A program made the translations under genes and the position numbers. The notes beneath the pieces were generated by a model. The model made no database searches and was not told the DNA's origin. It saw only the letters and a list, made by a program, of their open reading frames with translations. Of a stretch of DNA of 64,000 nt, positions 45,528-54,935 are shown piece after piece. Numbering within the stretch: position 1 is the stretch's first letter; every line of letters starts with the position of its first letter. The DNA is from Lachnospiraceae bacterium (GTDB taxonomy: Bacteria > Bacillota > Clostridia > Lachnospirales > Lachnospiraceae): NCBI GenBank assembly GCA_900771195.1, contig CAAGMZ010000019.1:1-64000 (forward strand). Direction: 5' to 3'.

Positions 45528-46796
45528 ATGAATATAAGAAAAAAAACATTAACTTTATCAATTTCCGTACTACTTTTATTATCATTGGTGACCGGATGCG
45601 GCACATCCTCGTCTACCGCGGTTTCCGGCAGCATAGCCTCAAATCAGACAGAAAAAGCTCCTTCGCAGCCTGCTGCAACGGTTCCTGAGACTGAATCCGA
45701 AACAGAACCCGAGCCGTCAACGGAATACATTGCTCCCGTTACCGCTAACATTGTGGCTGTAGGTGACATGCTTATGCACGGAGGCGTCAGTGTTCCCGCT
45801 GTACAAGCTGACGGAACATACAATTATGACTATGTTTTTGCCAACGTAAAGGACGCTGTGAATGCTGCCGATCTGGCAATTGCCAACAACGAAGTCATCA
45901 TGGGCGGCAACAGTATTGGAAATATCGGATATCCCTGCTTTAACGTGCGTACCGAGTTGGGAGATGCCGAAGCAGCTGCCGGTTTTGATGTAATTCTGGG
46001 TGCGACCAATCATACAATGGATCAGGGCGCTGCAGGAATCATGAACTGTATTGATTTCTGGAAAACAAACCACCCGGACATATCTTTAATCGGTATTCAC
46101 GATTCGGCCGAATCGGCTTCTGAAATAACTGTCCGCGAAGTCAATGGTATACGGATTGCAATGCTTAACTATACATATGGTCTCAATGGTTTTGAACTGC
46201 CGCAGGGTTATGAGTACGCTGCCGATCTTATGAATGAATGGACCAAAAGCAAAATAGCCGATGACATATCCAGAGCAAAAGCGATTTCTGATTTTGTTAT
46301 TGTATTCCCTCACTGGGGAACAGAGTACAATCTTGGAATAAGCGATGAACAGGCATCATGGGCGCAGTTTTTCGCCGATAATGGGGTAAATATGGTAATC
46401 GGAACGCATCCCCATGTTGTTGAGCCGGTAGAATGGGTAACTTCATCTGACGGAAGCAACAAAATGCTTGTATACTATTCTCTCGGAAATTATATCTCAA
46501 TTCAGTATTATAATTTTTCCATGCTTGGCGGAATGGCACAGGTATCAATAACAAAGGACTCTTCGGGCACATACATATCTGATTACGGCATGAAGTTCCT
46601 TGTTACGCACTATAACTCATCCCGCAGCCATGTCACCACATATTTTCTTGATGACTATACCGATGAGCTGGCTTCATCGCATGCAATACTTACAGAACCA
46701 TCTGAAAAGTACATGGCCGTTAACAGGAGCTATCCTTTCACGGTTGAGGGGCTTAAGTCCCTTGCCGGGTCTGTCTGCCCCGACCTTGTAGATTAA
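45528..46796 (+). CDS. CapA-family (PGA_cap) metallophosphatase-like lipoprotein
   Basis: 422 residues from ATG 45528 (GGAGGG at 8 bases; a start at 45471 would extend into the promoter). Lipoprotein signal with lipobox LVTGC near 22-26, then a Ser/Thr/Glu/Pro linker (28-65). The CapA domain (about 68-370) has VGDMLMHGG, ATNHTMDQG, FPHWGTEYN, IGTHPHVVEP and YSLGNYIS, the metal-binding pattern of the calcineurin-like fold. CapA is linked to poly-gamma-glutamate capsule, but no capB or capC is near, so the substrate here is open. Exported and attached to the outer face of the membrane. Confidence 0.9.
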   Translation: MNIRKKTLTLSISVLLLLSLVTGCGTSSSTAVSGSIASNQTEKAPSQPAATVPETESETEPEPSTEYIAPVTANIVAVGDMLMHGGVSVPAVQADGTYNYDYVFANVKDAVNAADLAIANNEVIMGGNSIGNIGYPCFNVRTELGDAEAAAGFDVILGATNHTMDQGAAGIMNCIDFWKTNHPDISLIGIHDSAESASEITVREVNGIRIAMLNYTYGLNGFELPQGYEYAADLMNEWTKSKIADDISRAKAISDFVIVFPHWGTEYNLGISDEQASWAQFFADNGVNMVIGTHPHVVEPVEWVTSSDGSNKMLVYYSLGNYISIQYYNFSMLGGMAQVSITKDSSGTYISDYGMKFLVTHYNSSRSHVTTYFLDDYTDELASSHAILTEPSEKYMAVNRSYPFTVEGLKSLAGSVCPDLVD

Positions 46797-46930
46797 AAAA
46801 AGGGCTGTAAAATAATTATTCGAGTCGGGTCTTAGAGCGTCGGTACAAAGCACGCGTATTATGCGTGCTTTGTACCGCTACGCTCTCAGTGAGCGAAAGC
46901 GCCCGACCTCAAATAATCATTTTACAGCCC
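46795..46930 (-). repeat. 129-bp imperfect inverted repeat, hairpin element and terminator
   Basis: The stretch 46802-46930 is one nested inverted repeat. Outer arms GGGCTGTAAAATAATTATT and AATAATCATTTTACAGCCC pair with one mismatch; inner arms AGAGCGTCGGTACAAAG and CTTTGTACCGCTACGCTCT pair with one mismatch-like bulge, then GCACGC to GCGTGC. One small hairpin (GCGAAAGCGC, near 46912) is inserted on the right arm. On the minus strand a run of seven T follows (46795-46801), so it also ends the GGDEF gene transcript. It lies between convergent genes and resembles a MITE or REP-type element. Confidence 0.8.
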
Positions 46931-46937
46931 GGCTTAT

Positions 46938-48263
46938 TTATCTTGCAACTATCCGGTTTCTTCCATTTTCCTTAGCTTCGTACAAAAGCCTGTCAGCACA
47001 CCTGATGACTTTCTCAGCACGCGCATCAATATCTTCTCCTTCATCCGTTCCATCACCGCATGTACCACATGTAAGTCCGAATGACATATTAATCTTTATG
47101 GTAATATTATTATACTTTACCCGGATATGATGAATATTATCCATCAACTGTTTCATGCATTTCTTTGCCTCATCAAATTCCATATCCTCAAATACAACCA
47201 GAAACTCTTCTCCGCCCCATCTGGCCGCATACCCTTTTCCGCGCACCGAAGTTCTTAGTGTTCTGGCAACCTCCTTCAGAACTTCATCTCCTGCCTCATG
47301 TCCGTATGTGTCATTCACCTTTTTAAAGTAATCTATATCCCCGATAGCAACTGCAAACTTCATACCACTGCGGTCGGATTCAGCAAAAGAGCCCAAAAGT
47401 TTTTTATTACCGTAACGTCTGTTAAAAAGTGACGTAAGTGCATCCCGTTCCACAAGCTGAATCAGGGACTTTTTCATTTTATCGGCTGTCCTGGCCATGA
47501 CGCCAAGCTCATCATTTCTCTTTTTTACGTCATCGTCGATTTCCCTGTCCAGCTCTCCCGCCTCGATATAACCAAGAAACTCATCAAGTTTTCTGAAATC
47601 AGTAATCGTTTTATGAGTACACAGAATCGTAAGACCCGCAGCAATAACAGTAACTATCATGGAAATGACGAGAATAGGGTTCACAGAGTTCCTGACAAGT
47701 CTGTCTACTTCCTTCAGGTTTCTGAGAACAGCAAGCATTGCCACCGTTGAGCCGTCTGCATTGTGAAGCGGAAGGTAGTACACGGCATATTTCTGGCTCC
47801 CTACCCTTACATTTGTATAAAAATGCGATTCTCCGTTGTCAATTACAGCCTCCTTGATTGCAGAGTTTACTTTGGAGCCGATAGCATATGTGCCATCATC
47901 ATATTTCAGCGTTGTCACATATCTTATATCCCCGTAAAAAAAGGTAATCTCGCTTTCCGTGTCTTCGCTGATGCTTTCGATAAAATCCATTGAATCAGTC
48001 AGATAAGCATCGCCCTTTTTCATGGCGTTGTATTTATCCGAACTCACAACGGCATAATCCCCGGGATACATCCTGTCGTATGTATTGGCAACAGCATAAG
48101 CCAGATTTTTAAGTTCCGACTCCACTCTGGAATATATGGATTTTTTGAATCTTTCCGAGCTGAAGCTCATTATAAATATTCCAAGAAAGAGCGCCGGAAC
48201 AACAGCAACCGCAATAAAAAATCCTCTCAGACTGCCTTTTCTGTTGTGGGTAGAAGACTTCAT
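46938..48263 (-). CDS. Membrane diguanylate cyclase with extracellular sensor and HAMP
   Basis: 441 residues from ATG 48263 (AAGGAG at 6 bases, overlapping the ClC stop). A membrane segment at about 12-32, an extracellular part (33-205) of single-CACHE character, a second segment at about 206-228, a HAMP linker (about 229-285) and the GGDEF domain (about 285-441). The active loop is RWGGEEF, so activity is likely; the place for the RxxD inhibition site reads RGKG, so product inhibition by that site is unlikely. Senses an unknown external signal and makes cyclic di-GMP. Coupled to the ClC transporter gene by overlap. Confidence 0.92.
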   Translation of the reverse strand: MKSSTHNRKGSLRGFFIAVAVVPALFLGIFIMSFSSERFKKSIYSRVESELKNLAYAVANTYDRMYPGDYAVVSSDKYNAMKKGDAYLTDSMDFIESISEDTESEITFFYGDIRYVTTLKYDDGTYAIGSKVNSAIKEAVIDNGESHFYTNVRVGSQKYAVYYLPLHNADGSTVAMLAVLRNLKEVDRLVRNSVNPILVISMIVTVIAAGLTILCTHKTITDFRKLDEFLGYIEAGELDREIDDDVKKRNDELGVMARTADKMKKSLIQLVERDALTSLFNRRYGNKKLLGSFAESDRSGMKFAVAIGDIDYFKKVNDTYGHEAGDEVLKEVARTLRTSVRGKGYAARWGGEEFLVVFEDMEFDEAKKCMKQLMDNIHHIRVKYNNITIKINMSFGLTCGTCGDGTDEGEDIDARAEKVIRCADRLLYEAKENGRNRIVAR

Positions 48264-48264
48264 A

Positions 48265-49569
48265 TCATTCTCCTTTATTCTCATTATCATTGCCGAATTT
48301 TTCAGATTCCCGCTTTATCTGAGGTTTGTATTTGGAATATACAATCTTCTGCGATGAATATATGCCGACATATCCCGAAGATGCAAAGCTTACGGCAGAA
48401 GCAATAAGTATGTAAGGAACACTTTCAAAGCCAAAAAGCTCAAAGCTGATTAACATTGCGGTAATCGGACAATTGGTTATCCCGCAAAACATTGCCGTCA
48501 TTCCCATTGCAGCGCAAAGCGTCGGCGACATTCCAAGCAAATGCCCGAAAACGCACCCGAATGTCGCACCCACATAAAATGACGGTACTATCTCTCCGCC
48601 TTTAAATCCCGCACCCAGTGTCAGCGCAGTAAGAAACATTTTCATAATAAAGTCATACCAGACAGCTTCTCCCTCAATCACAGCTCTGTCAATCACAGCT
48701 ATTCCGGCTCCGTAATATCTTCCGTCACCAACCAGCAAGGTTATCCCGATAAAAACAAATGCAGCCGCTGCAATTCTCACATAGGCATTTTTGAAAAGGC
48801 TTTCAAGAAGCTTTTTCACATACTTCATCATATAGCAGAAAACAATACTGAGCAGACCACATAAAAGAGCCAGAAGTACCGTCTTAATCGAAAGGATGAC
48901 CGTCATATCGGGAATATCGTGTAACGGAAAGCTCTCCGGGGATATTCCCATGTTGGCGGAAAAGTGGCTTGCAACAAGTGCCGACGCAATACAGGGGAGA
49001 AGTGATGCAAAATACATAACTCCCACGGTCGCAGACTCTATGGCAAATATCGCTGCTGCCATAGGTGTTCCGAAAAGTGCGGAGAACGCAGCACTCATGC
49101 CGCACATTATCATAACCTTTTTATCCTTGCTGTCGAATTTAAATATCTTACCTATGAAATTTCCAAGACTTCCTCCGAGCTGAAGAGCTGCCCCCTCACG
49201 TCCTGCCGAACCTCCGAAAAGATGCGTGGTAACAGTTCCAAACAGTATAAGCGGAGCCATTTTTATGGGAATGTCCTCATTGCTTGTGATGGAATCCATC
49301 ACAAGATTGGTTCCTTTATCCTTATTGACCTTAAGGAGTCTGTAAAAACCAACTATAAGAAGACCTCCTATGGGAAGTCCGAAAACAATCCACTTATGTT
49401 CTTCCCGCAGCCCTGTCACAAACTTCAGCGCAGTGGAAAACAAAATACTAATACCTCCGACGACCAGTCCGACAATTATTCCCATGACTATCCATTTGAA
49501 TATTTTTACTGCGTATGCTCCGAAATATCTTGCTTTTTCTTTTATAATGTTTTTGGTCTTGTCATTCAT
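48265..49569 (-). CDS. ClC-family anion transporter, resembling fluoride-type branch
   Basis: 434 residues, about 10-12 membrane helices. The gating glutamate is in GGSAGREGAALQLGG (Glu near 135). The later signature GAGFKGGEIVPSFYVGA with Glu in place of the usual Phe, and the LPIGGLLI segment in place of the GSGIP loop, resemble the CLC-F group of fluoride/proton antiporters as I recall it; a chloride-type role is the alternative. No fluoride riboswitch was recognised upstream. It overlaps the GGDEF gene downstream by a few bases, and is 66 bases from the Gly-rich protein gene upstream. Confidence 0.85.
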   Translation of the reverse strand: MNDKTKNIIKEKARYFGAYAVKIFKWIVMGIIVGLVVGGISILFSTALKFVTGLREEHKWIVFGLPIGGLLIVGFYRLLKVNKDKGTNLVMDSITSNEDIPIKMAPLILFGTVTTHLFGGSAGREGAALQLGGSLGNFIGKIFKFDSKDKKVMIMCGMSAAFSALFGTPMAAAIFAIESATVGVMYFASLLPCIASALVASHFSANMGISPESFPLHDIPDMTVILSIKTVLLALLCGLLSIVFCYMMKYVKKLLESLFKNAYVRIAAAAFVFIGITLLVGDGRYYGAGIAVIDRAVIEGEAVWYDFIMKMFLTALTLGAGFKGGEIVPSFYVGATFGCVFGHLLGMSPTLCAAMGMTAMFCGITNCPITAMLISFELFGFESVPYILIASAVSFASSGYVGIYSSQKIVYSKYKPQIKRESEKFGNDNENKGE

Positions 49570-49635
49570 ATGTATGCCCTTAAATCACAATAAGGGGAAG
49601 CCTTAAGTCTTCTCCTCAGTTGCGTATATCAGTCC

Positions 49636-50700
49636 TTATTCTTTGTCATCATACTTGCCCTTCAGTCCGTCAAGCTCTTTTTCTCCAAAAGTTTCAAGCG
49701 GAGTGCTGAGTATTTTCTCGAGATCCTCAGCCTCTTTATTCTTCTGGGCTTTTCTCTTCTTCCACCAGTTGATAAGGAGTATCACAATTACAACAGCCGC
49801 TATCATTCCAACTATTATCATGACAACATACCTCATATGAATCGGGCCCTTCATAATTGCTTTTCCTGATTCCTTGAATGAATTGGCAAAAAGCTGTTCA
49901 ACGCTGAGACTGGTATTATTATAATTCTTCTTCAGGTATGACAGAAAAATCTCCAATGCCTCGTCATCCATTACCGTCCTTGTGGAGTTTCCTGTAATAT
50001 ATCTGAAATCACCGTCCATTACGGAAGGTGAATCACCCTGACATGCAAAATAGGCCACCAGGAAATGCCCTTCATCCGTAAATGTGCTGTCATAATAATT
50101 ATTAAGATATTCTTCCTCTGCAGCAGCCTCAAGTTCAACCGTTCCATACGGAACAAGAACAAGATAGGGCTGAACGCCGGTCTTGTCATAGAAATAGTCC
50201 ATGCCCTTGGTGAGCTTGTTCCCTGAACCTATCCATCCTATTCCGTCATCATAGCACGGATACAAAGCCTCAACATAGCCGGATTCCAATTTGTCACGTT
50301 TGACAGTGCTCGACTTCCCGCCGGCGCATGAAACTCCGCTGAAGCTGAAAATGATTGACAAAATAACAATCATGAAAATTAAAGTCACCAATGCTGATGA
50401 GCATCCACAGCCTCCGCCCACGCGCGTACCTGACCTGTAATGTCTGGGAGGTGCGCCATGGTATCCCGGCGGCGGTCCCGGTCTGTATCCTCTGCCGGAC
50501 AGTGGCGGTGCCGGTCTGTATCCTCCTCCGCTTGGACGAGATCTGTAACTGCCTCCGCCAAAGGAAGACCTTCCTCCAAAGCTTCCTCCTCCGCCTGAGC
50601 GTGAGCCTCCTCCACTGAATCCGCCTCCGGAACGTCCGCTTGACCGTGAACCTCCGCTAAATCCGCCTCCGGAATGTGATCCGCCTCCGCCTCTTGCCAT
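49636..50700 (-). CDS. Gly/Ser-rich membrane protein with TPM-like domain
   Basis: 354 residues from ATG 50700 (GGAGG at 8 bases; in-frame extension to 50715 lacks a site). Residues 1-95 are Gly/Ser/Arg/Pro low-complexity with repeats such as GGGFSGG. One membrane segment lies at about 100-122 and a second at about 295-318. The part between (about 130-285) has TGVQPYLVLVPYGT, then FTDEGHFLVAYF, like the TPM fold. The tail is charged. Proteins of this outline occur in many Firmicutes, possibly in the membrane or cell envelope; function unknown. Confidence 0.75.
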   Translation of the reverse strand: MARGGGGSHSGGGFSGGSRSSGRSGGGFSGGGSRSGGGGSFGGRSSFGGGSYRSRPSGGGYRPAPPLSGRGYRPGPPPGYHGAPPRHYRSGTRVGGGCGCSSALVTLIFMIVILSIIFSFSGVSCAGGKSSTVKRDKLESGYVEALYPCYDDGIGWIGSGNKLTKGMDYFYDKTGVQPYLVLVPYGTVELEAAAEEEYLNNYYDSTFTDEGHFLVAYFACQGDSPSVMDGDFRYITGNSTRTVMDDEALEIFLSYLKKNYNNTSLSVEQLFANSFKESGKAIMKGPIHMRYVVMIIVGMIAAVVIVILLINWWKKRKAQKNKEAEDLEKILSTPLETFGEKELDGLKGKYDDKE

Positions 50701-50759
50701 ACTTAATTCCTCCATTCATTCTGTAATCTTATAATCAGACTTCACTTACCTGTAATCAT

Positions 50760-52076
50760 TTAAAAAACACCGGTGTTATGTGCACGTGCCGCAAGGTATT
50801 TTTCTTCAAAAGCACTTAATTCCATTGGTTTGTCATACAAAAATCCCTGTGCCACATCACAGCCGCATTCGAAAATCATCTTCTCGTCAGCTCTGGTCTC
50901 AACGCCTTCACAGATTACGTCATAATTAATCTTTCTGAATACATTTATCAGACTGAGCATAATCTGATAACTGGCCTCATTGGCCATACTGCTTTTTACA
51001 AAGCCTTTGTCGAACTTGATAATATCTACCGGCAGTTCGCCGAGAGAATTCAGATTGCTGTATCCGACGCCAAAATCATCCATGCTTATCTTAAACCCAT
51101 AAGACCTGAGCTTATTGACTTCACTTTTGATTATGCCGATTTCGTCAAAGAACAATGACTCTGTAAGTTCAAATTCAATATATCTGGTCGGTATGTCATA
51201 CTTTTTGAAAAGCTCATAAATAGTATCCGCGACATTCTTTTCGTAAAAATGCATACGTGAAAGATTAATCGACATAACCACCGGTTCAATCCCGGCATCC
51301 ATCCACTTCCTGACAGCCGAAAAAACGCTGGACATTACATAACGGTCCAAATCCACTACCTTACCGCTGTTCTCAAGAACAGGTATAAATATATCCGGAC
51401 ACACAAGCTTTCCCCGGTCATACATCCTGCTCAAAGCCTCGGCTCCGACTATTCTGCCTGTTGCAATGTCTATCTTAGGCTGATAAAATATCCTGATGTC
51501 TTTTTTCTTGAGGGCGCTGTCAAAAAGTGCAAGTATCTTGGCATCTTCTTCCTTGCGCCCCATCATATACGGTTCAAAGACAACACCATTAACAAGATAA
51601 TTGCCTTTGGCAATTCGCCTTGCAACATTGGCCTTATCTATGCTGTAAGCCAAATCCTCGTTCCTGTCTTCAACAAAGTAAACACCATTATTGAGATGAA
51701 GCGTAACCGAAGAGAATTTTCCGGAATTTTTCCTGCAGAAGCTTCTCCCCAGCTCTTCCAGTTCAAGTACGAATTTATCTCTTGTAGAATTATACTTAAA
51801 AAAACTTATAATATGATCCGAATGTGTCCTGCAGGAAATTACTGTTCCAAGCCTTCCGTCAGTTATAAAACCCGCAAGACTCCGCAGCAGTTCATCTGCC
51901 TTCCTGTAGCCGTATATTCTGTTTATGTATTTGAAGTTGCTAATATCCGTGGAAACAAGAACCATACAGTCTTCAATATTCCTGTCACTATCAATAACCT
52001 TTCTGGCGGTTTCCACAAACTCCCCATACAGCGACAGCCCGGTCACAATATCCTGGCTGACATCTTCACGTTCCAT
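50760..52076 (-). CDS. Cyclic di-GMP phosphodiesterase (EAL) with degenerate GGDEF
   Basis: 438 residues from ATG 52076 (GGGAGA at 9 bases; GTG 52085 is too near the site). No membrane segment. The GGDEF-like N-terminal half (1-165) lacks the active loop; CRTHSDHIISFF is at its position, so no synthesis is expected. The EAL half (about 180-430) keeps GAEALSR, the NLSRMHF metal position, ELTES, DDFGVGYS and EGVETRADE, so it should hydrolyse cyclic di-GMP to pGpG. It probably counters the two cyclases in this window. Transcribed 45-60 bases from the Gly-rich protein gene. Confidence 0.92.
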   Translation of the reverse strand: MEREDVSQDIVTGLSLYGEFVETARKVIDSDRNIEDCMVLVSTDISNFKYINRIYGYRKADELLRSLAGFITDGRLGTVISCRTHSDHIISFFKYNSTRDKFVLELEELGRSFCRKNSGKFSSVTLHLNNGVYFVEDRNEDLAYSIDKANVARRIAKGNYLVNGVVFEPYMMGRKEEDAKILALFDSALKKKDIRIFYQPKIDIATGRIVGAEALSRMYDRGKLVCPDIFIPVLENSGKVVDLDRYVMSSVFSAVRKWMDAGIEPVVMSINLSRMHFYEKNVADTIYELFKKYDIPTRYIEFELTESLFFDEIGIIKSEVNKLRSYGFKISMDDFGVGYSNLNSLGELPVDIIKFDKGFVKSSMANEASYQIMLSLINVFRKINYDVICEGVETRADEKMIFECGCDVAQGFLYDKPMELSAFEEKYLAARAHNTGVF

Positions 52077-52162
52077 AAATCTCACTCTCCCATTACCAAA
52101 ATTCCCTCATTTTCCCTATATTTTAGCACAAAATCACATTCAAGTCCACACATTTTGTATCA

Positions 52163-53341
52163 TTATGGTTTATGTGTCTGCGCCTGACGGCGTTTCAACT
52201 CGCTCCTGCCATCATTTTTATTCTTTTTCTCTTCAATTCTGCTCTTTTTTTCTTCATTTATTGTCCTTGTGGCCAGACGTATTATCTGCATGACGACACT
52301 TTTTACCATACGCTTTGTCGTCTTATCAAGCCCGGCAAATGACTTTATGCTTGCATTTATGGATGCAGGTATGTTCTCCGTAAAATCCGATATTGTATCT
52401 GCATTATTGGCACGAAGCACCTGAAATACCGTTCCGATAAATTGTTCCCTGTCCTTTGGGGAAATCTCGTTCACCCATTTTTTGCATGCTTCGTTGAATA
52501 TTATGCTTGATTCCGAAAGCTCAGGTTCCGTTATGAATTCGGTGCCCACAAGCTCCCATGAAAGTACCACATGCTGCATAAAACCTTTATTGGTGCTGTG
52601 TACCACAGTATAATCATCCTTCTGGTACATTATCATTCCAACAACGGAATTCTGGGGCATATATGTCCTGACTTTTTCAAGAACGTCAGTGTATTCCCGT
52701 GAATTTGCCACGCTCTCCAGAAATCCCGGACCGTCAAAATTATATATTGCCTTAACTCTGCCCCGTATTCTTTTGCCCTGTTTCATTACAGAATATACCG
52801 AAAGGTTTCCGCCCTTGGAATGTCCGCCCACATATACCTTACCGTAATGTCTGCCACATACATCCTTAAGGTATCTGACAGCCTCAATCTGCGCCTTCAC
52901 AGGTGTCATATAGCATAGTCTGAAATCCTCTTCCCAACCTGTGATTGTGTCATCAGTACCGCGAAATGCCACAAAATACGTGTTTCTGTCAATTCTTACG
53001 GTGACTGCGCCAAACTGCAGAGTACTTTCCACATCATATTTTTCCGCATAATCGATGAGCTTAAGCCCCGAAAAGCGCTTGCTGTGCTGCATCTCGGCAA
53101 GTATTCTTAAGGTATTGGTCATAAGCGTCGTTTTCTTTTCTTCTTCCGTAAGCTCATTCTTTTCAAAAAAAATGTCAGCAGCCTCGCCTATCGTTATTCC
53201 GTCATCAAACCTGTCAAACATGCATTTGGGAAAAGGCACATAAGCCAACTGGGTAAAAATCAGTGCATCAACATTGTTAAACCCTGACTTTTCCATGGTA
53301 ATGTCGCCTCTCCACTGAATATAATCAATTATGTTTCCCAT
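52163..53341 (-). CDS. DUF2974/Mbeg1-like alpha/beta hydrolase
   Basis: 392 residues. After MGNIIDYIQWRGD, an N-terminal feature of this family, comes a lipase-3-like fold with nucleophile elbow GHSKGGNLS near 168-176 (Ser in GHSKG). A possible Asp is in GTDDTITGW and a His in VHSTNKGF. The C-terminus is helical and very basic (about 330-392). Substrate unknown; the family is annotated as DUF2974. It starts 12 bases after the TraX-like gene stop, so the two are probably one transcript. Confidence 0.85.
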   Translation of the reverse strand: MGNIIDYIQWRGDITMEKSGFNNVDALIFTQLAYVPFPKCMFDRFDDGITIGEAADIFFEKNELTEEEKKTTLMTNTLRILAEMQHSKRFSGLKLIDYAEKYDVESTLQFGAVTVRIDRNTYFVAFRGTDDTITGWEEDFRLCYMTPVKAQIEAVRYLKDVCGRHYGKVYVGGHSKGGNLSVYSVMKQGKRIRGRVKAIYNFDGPGFLESVANSREYTDVLEKVRTYMPQNSVVGMIMYQKDDYTVVHSTNKGFMQHVVLSWELVGTEFITEPELSESSIIFNEACKKWVNEISPKDREQFIGTVFQVLRANNADTISDFTENIPASINASIKSFAGLDKTTKRMVKSVVMQIIRLATRTINEEKKSRIEEKKNKNDGRSELKRRQAQTHKP

Positions 53342-53353
53342 ATTAATCCCTCC

Positions 53354-54034
53354 TTACGCCGGCATTCCCACAAGTCCCAGCACCAATAAATGCAATGGAT
53401 AGAATGCGTACATGACATACTTCGGCAGCTTTCCCCTTTTTCCATCGTACATATCAATAATCACAAGTGATAACAACGACGCAAAGCTCAGAAGACTGCC
53501 GCTCATGACAAGAACAAGTGCGGCGGTTATATATTTTTCTGCCTTGTAATCGTGCATCACATAAAACACAACTGAAAGCAAAACACCCCGCCACGAATAA
53601 TCCGTTTTCATAAAAAAAGCTGCTGCCATCCCTATTGCCGTGACCGAAAACATCAGAATCGTTCCTTTTTTGCCCATCCTGATAAATCGTGATACAGCCC
53701 ATAGCACGCATACCGAAATAACAAAAGTCAGAAGTATGTTGTTGTGACCTGCATTCCATATTCTGCCATAATTAAGCATGTCAAAAGGGATTTCGGAGAT
53801 TATTGCGAAGGCTGCAAGCCTTATAATATATTTCCTGACAGATTTTGTGTGCATAAATCCCTCAACCATGAGAAAAGTAAACAGAGGGAATGCAAGACGT
53901 CCCACTGCCCTCATTACATCATACAGCACTGCCGGAATACATCCGTACCTGTTAAGTATTATTGCCATATGATCCGTAAGCATAGTCGTTGCGGCTATTA
54001 TTTTAATTTTGCTTCCTGATAAACATTTTTTCAA
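53354..54034 (-). CDS. TraX-family membrane protein
   Basis: 226 residues with about seven membrane helices. TDHMAIIL near 20, GRLAFPLFTFLMVEGF near 65-80 and the SEIPFDMLNYG segment near 100 match the TraX family, named after the acetylase of F-pilin; in Firmicutes its members are chromosomal and their role is unknown, possibly modifying a surface polymer. No conjugation genes are near. It lies just upstream of the DUF2974 gene. Confidence 0.9.
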   Translation of the reverse strand: MKKCLSGSKIKIIAATTMLTDHMAIILNRYGCIPAVLYDVMRAVGRLAFPLFTFLMVEGFMHTKSVRKYIIRLAAFAIISEIPFDMLNYGRIWNAGHNNILLTFVISVCVLWAVSRFIRMGKKGTILMFSVTAIGMAAAFFMKTDYSWRGVLLSVVFYVMHDYKAEKYITAALVLVMSGSLLSFASLLSLVIIDMYDGKRGKLPKYVMYAFYPLHLLVLGLVGMPA

Positions 54035-54167
54035 AAAATCACTTCCTATGATATGATATCACAACTTTTTTATTTTTTCAGCATATTTCCGAAAGATGTG
54101 GTATGATTATACAGGCAGAAAACCGCAGATTAAAATAGCGCTGCATTGTTAATTGACGGAGGAATTT

Positions 54168-54926
54168 ATGTATAAATACGAAACCCACCTGCACACCGCA
54201 GAGGCCAGCGCCTGTGCATCTTCAATAGGAAAAGAATACCCGCAGTATTATAAGGATATGGGCTACAGCGGAATTTTTGTCACTGACCACTTTTTCAACG
54301 GACACACATGCGTAGCCGTAAATCTCACATGGGAGGAGCGCGTCAATGAATTCTGCAAGGGATATGAGCACGCTAAAGAAGCCGGAGACAGAATCGGACT
54401 TTCAGTTTATTTTGGATGGGAAGCCAATTTCGACGGAGATGAATTTCTCATATACGGACTGGATAAACAGTGGCTGCTTGAGCACCCCGACATATTGTCA
54501 TGGAGCCGCGCAAAACAGTATGACATGATTCACCGGGCCGGAGGTCTTGTGGTACAGGCACACCCGTTCAGGGAACGCAACTATCTGGACGCAGTAAGGC
54601 TTAATCCGGACACCTGTGACGCCTGGGAGGGATACAATGCATTTAATGAGCCTTATCAGAACCACAATACCGAAATATACTGCCGTGAGCATAACATATT
54701 TATGACCGCCGGTTCAGACATTCACAAAATCGGAACGCTTCCTGCCGGCGGCCACTACGGGATGGAATTCGACCACCCTCTTAATTCTTCCAAAGACTAT
54801 GTTGATGCTGTTCTTAACAGGGACGGATATATGATTGTTCCAAAAAAACACATGCTGTCGGCCCTTCCGGACTGCGACAGCATGAAAATAAGTACCCGTC
54901 TTCCTGTTTATGTCAACCGCAGATAA
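54168..54926 (+). CDS. PHP-domain metal-dependent phosphoesterase
   Basis: 252 residues from ATG 54168 (GGAGGAATTT before it; the in-frame TTG at 54153 overlaps the site). The PHP metal motifs are visible: YETHLHTAEAS (first His pair, 5-11), VTDHFFNGH near 43-51, WEAN near 96, and HPFRERN and GSDIHK near 185. The layout is like histidinol phosphatase of the HisK type and other PHP phosphatases; without a his operon the substrate is open. It converges on the DegV gene. Confidence 0.88.
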   Translation: MYKYETHLHTAEASACASSIGKEYPQYYKDMGYSGIFVTDHFFNGHTCVAVNLTWEERVNEFCKGYEHAKEAGDRIGLSVYFGWEANFDGDEFLIYGLDKQWLLEHPDILSWSRAKQYDMIHRAGGLVVQAHPFRERNYLDAVRLNPDTCDAWEGYNAFNEPYQNHNTEIYCREHNIFMTAGSDIHKIGTLPAGGHYGMEFDHPLNSSKDYVDAVLNRDGYMIVPKKHMLSALPDCDSMKISTRLPVYVNRR

Positions 54927-54935
54927 CAGAAAATG

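Noticed and set aside
46802..46930. tRNA or small stable RNA gene in the inverted repeat
   Set aside because: The structure is a single long hairpin; there is no cloverleaf and no promoter in front.
49570..49635. Fluoride riboswitch before the ClC gene
   Set aside because: The conserved GGNGATG start and AACNGCT/CTGATG parts are not present in the 66 bases.
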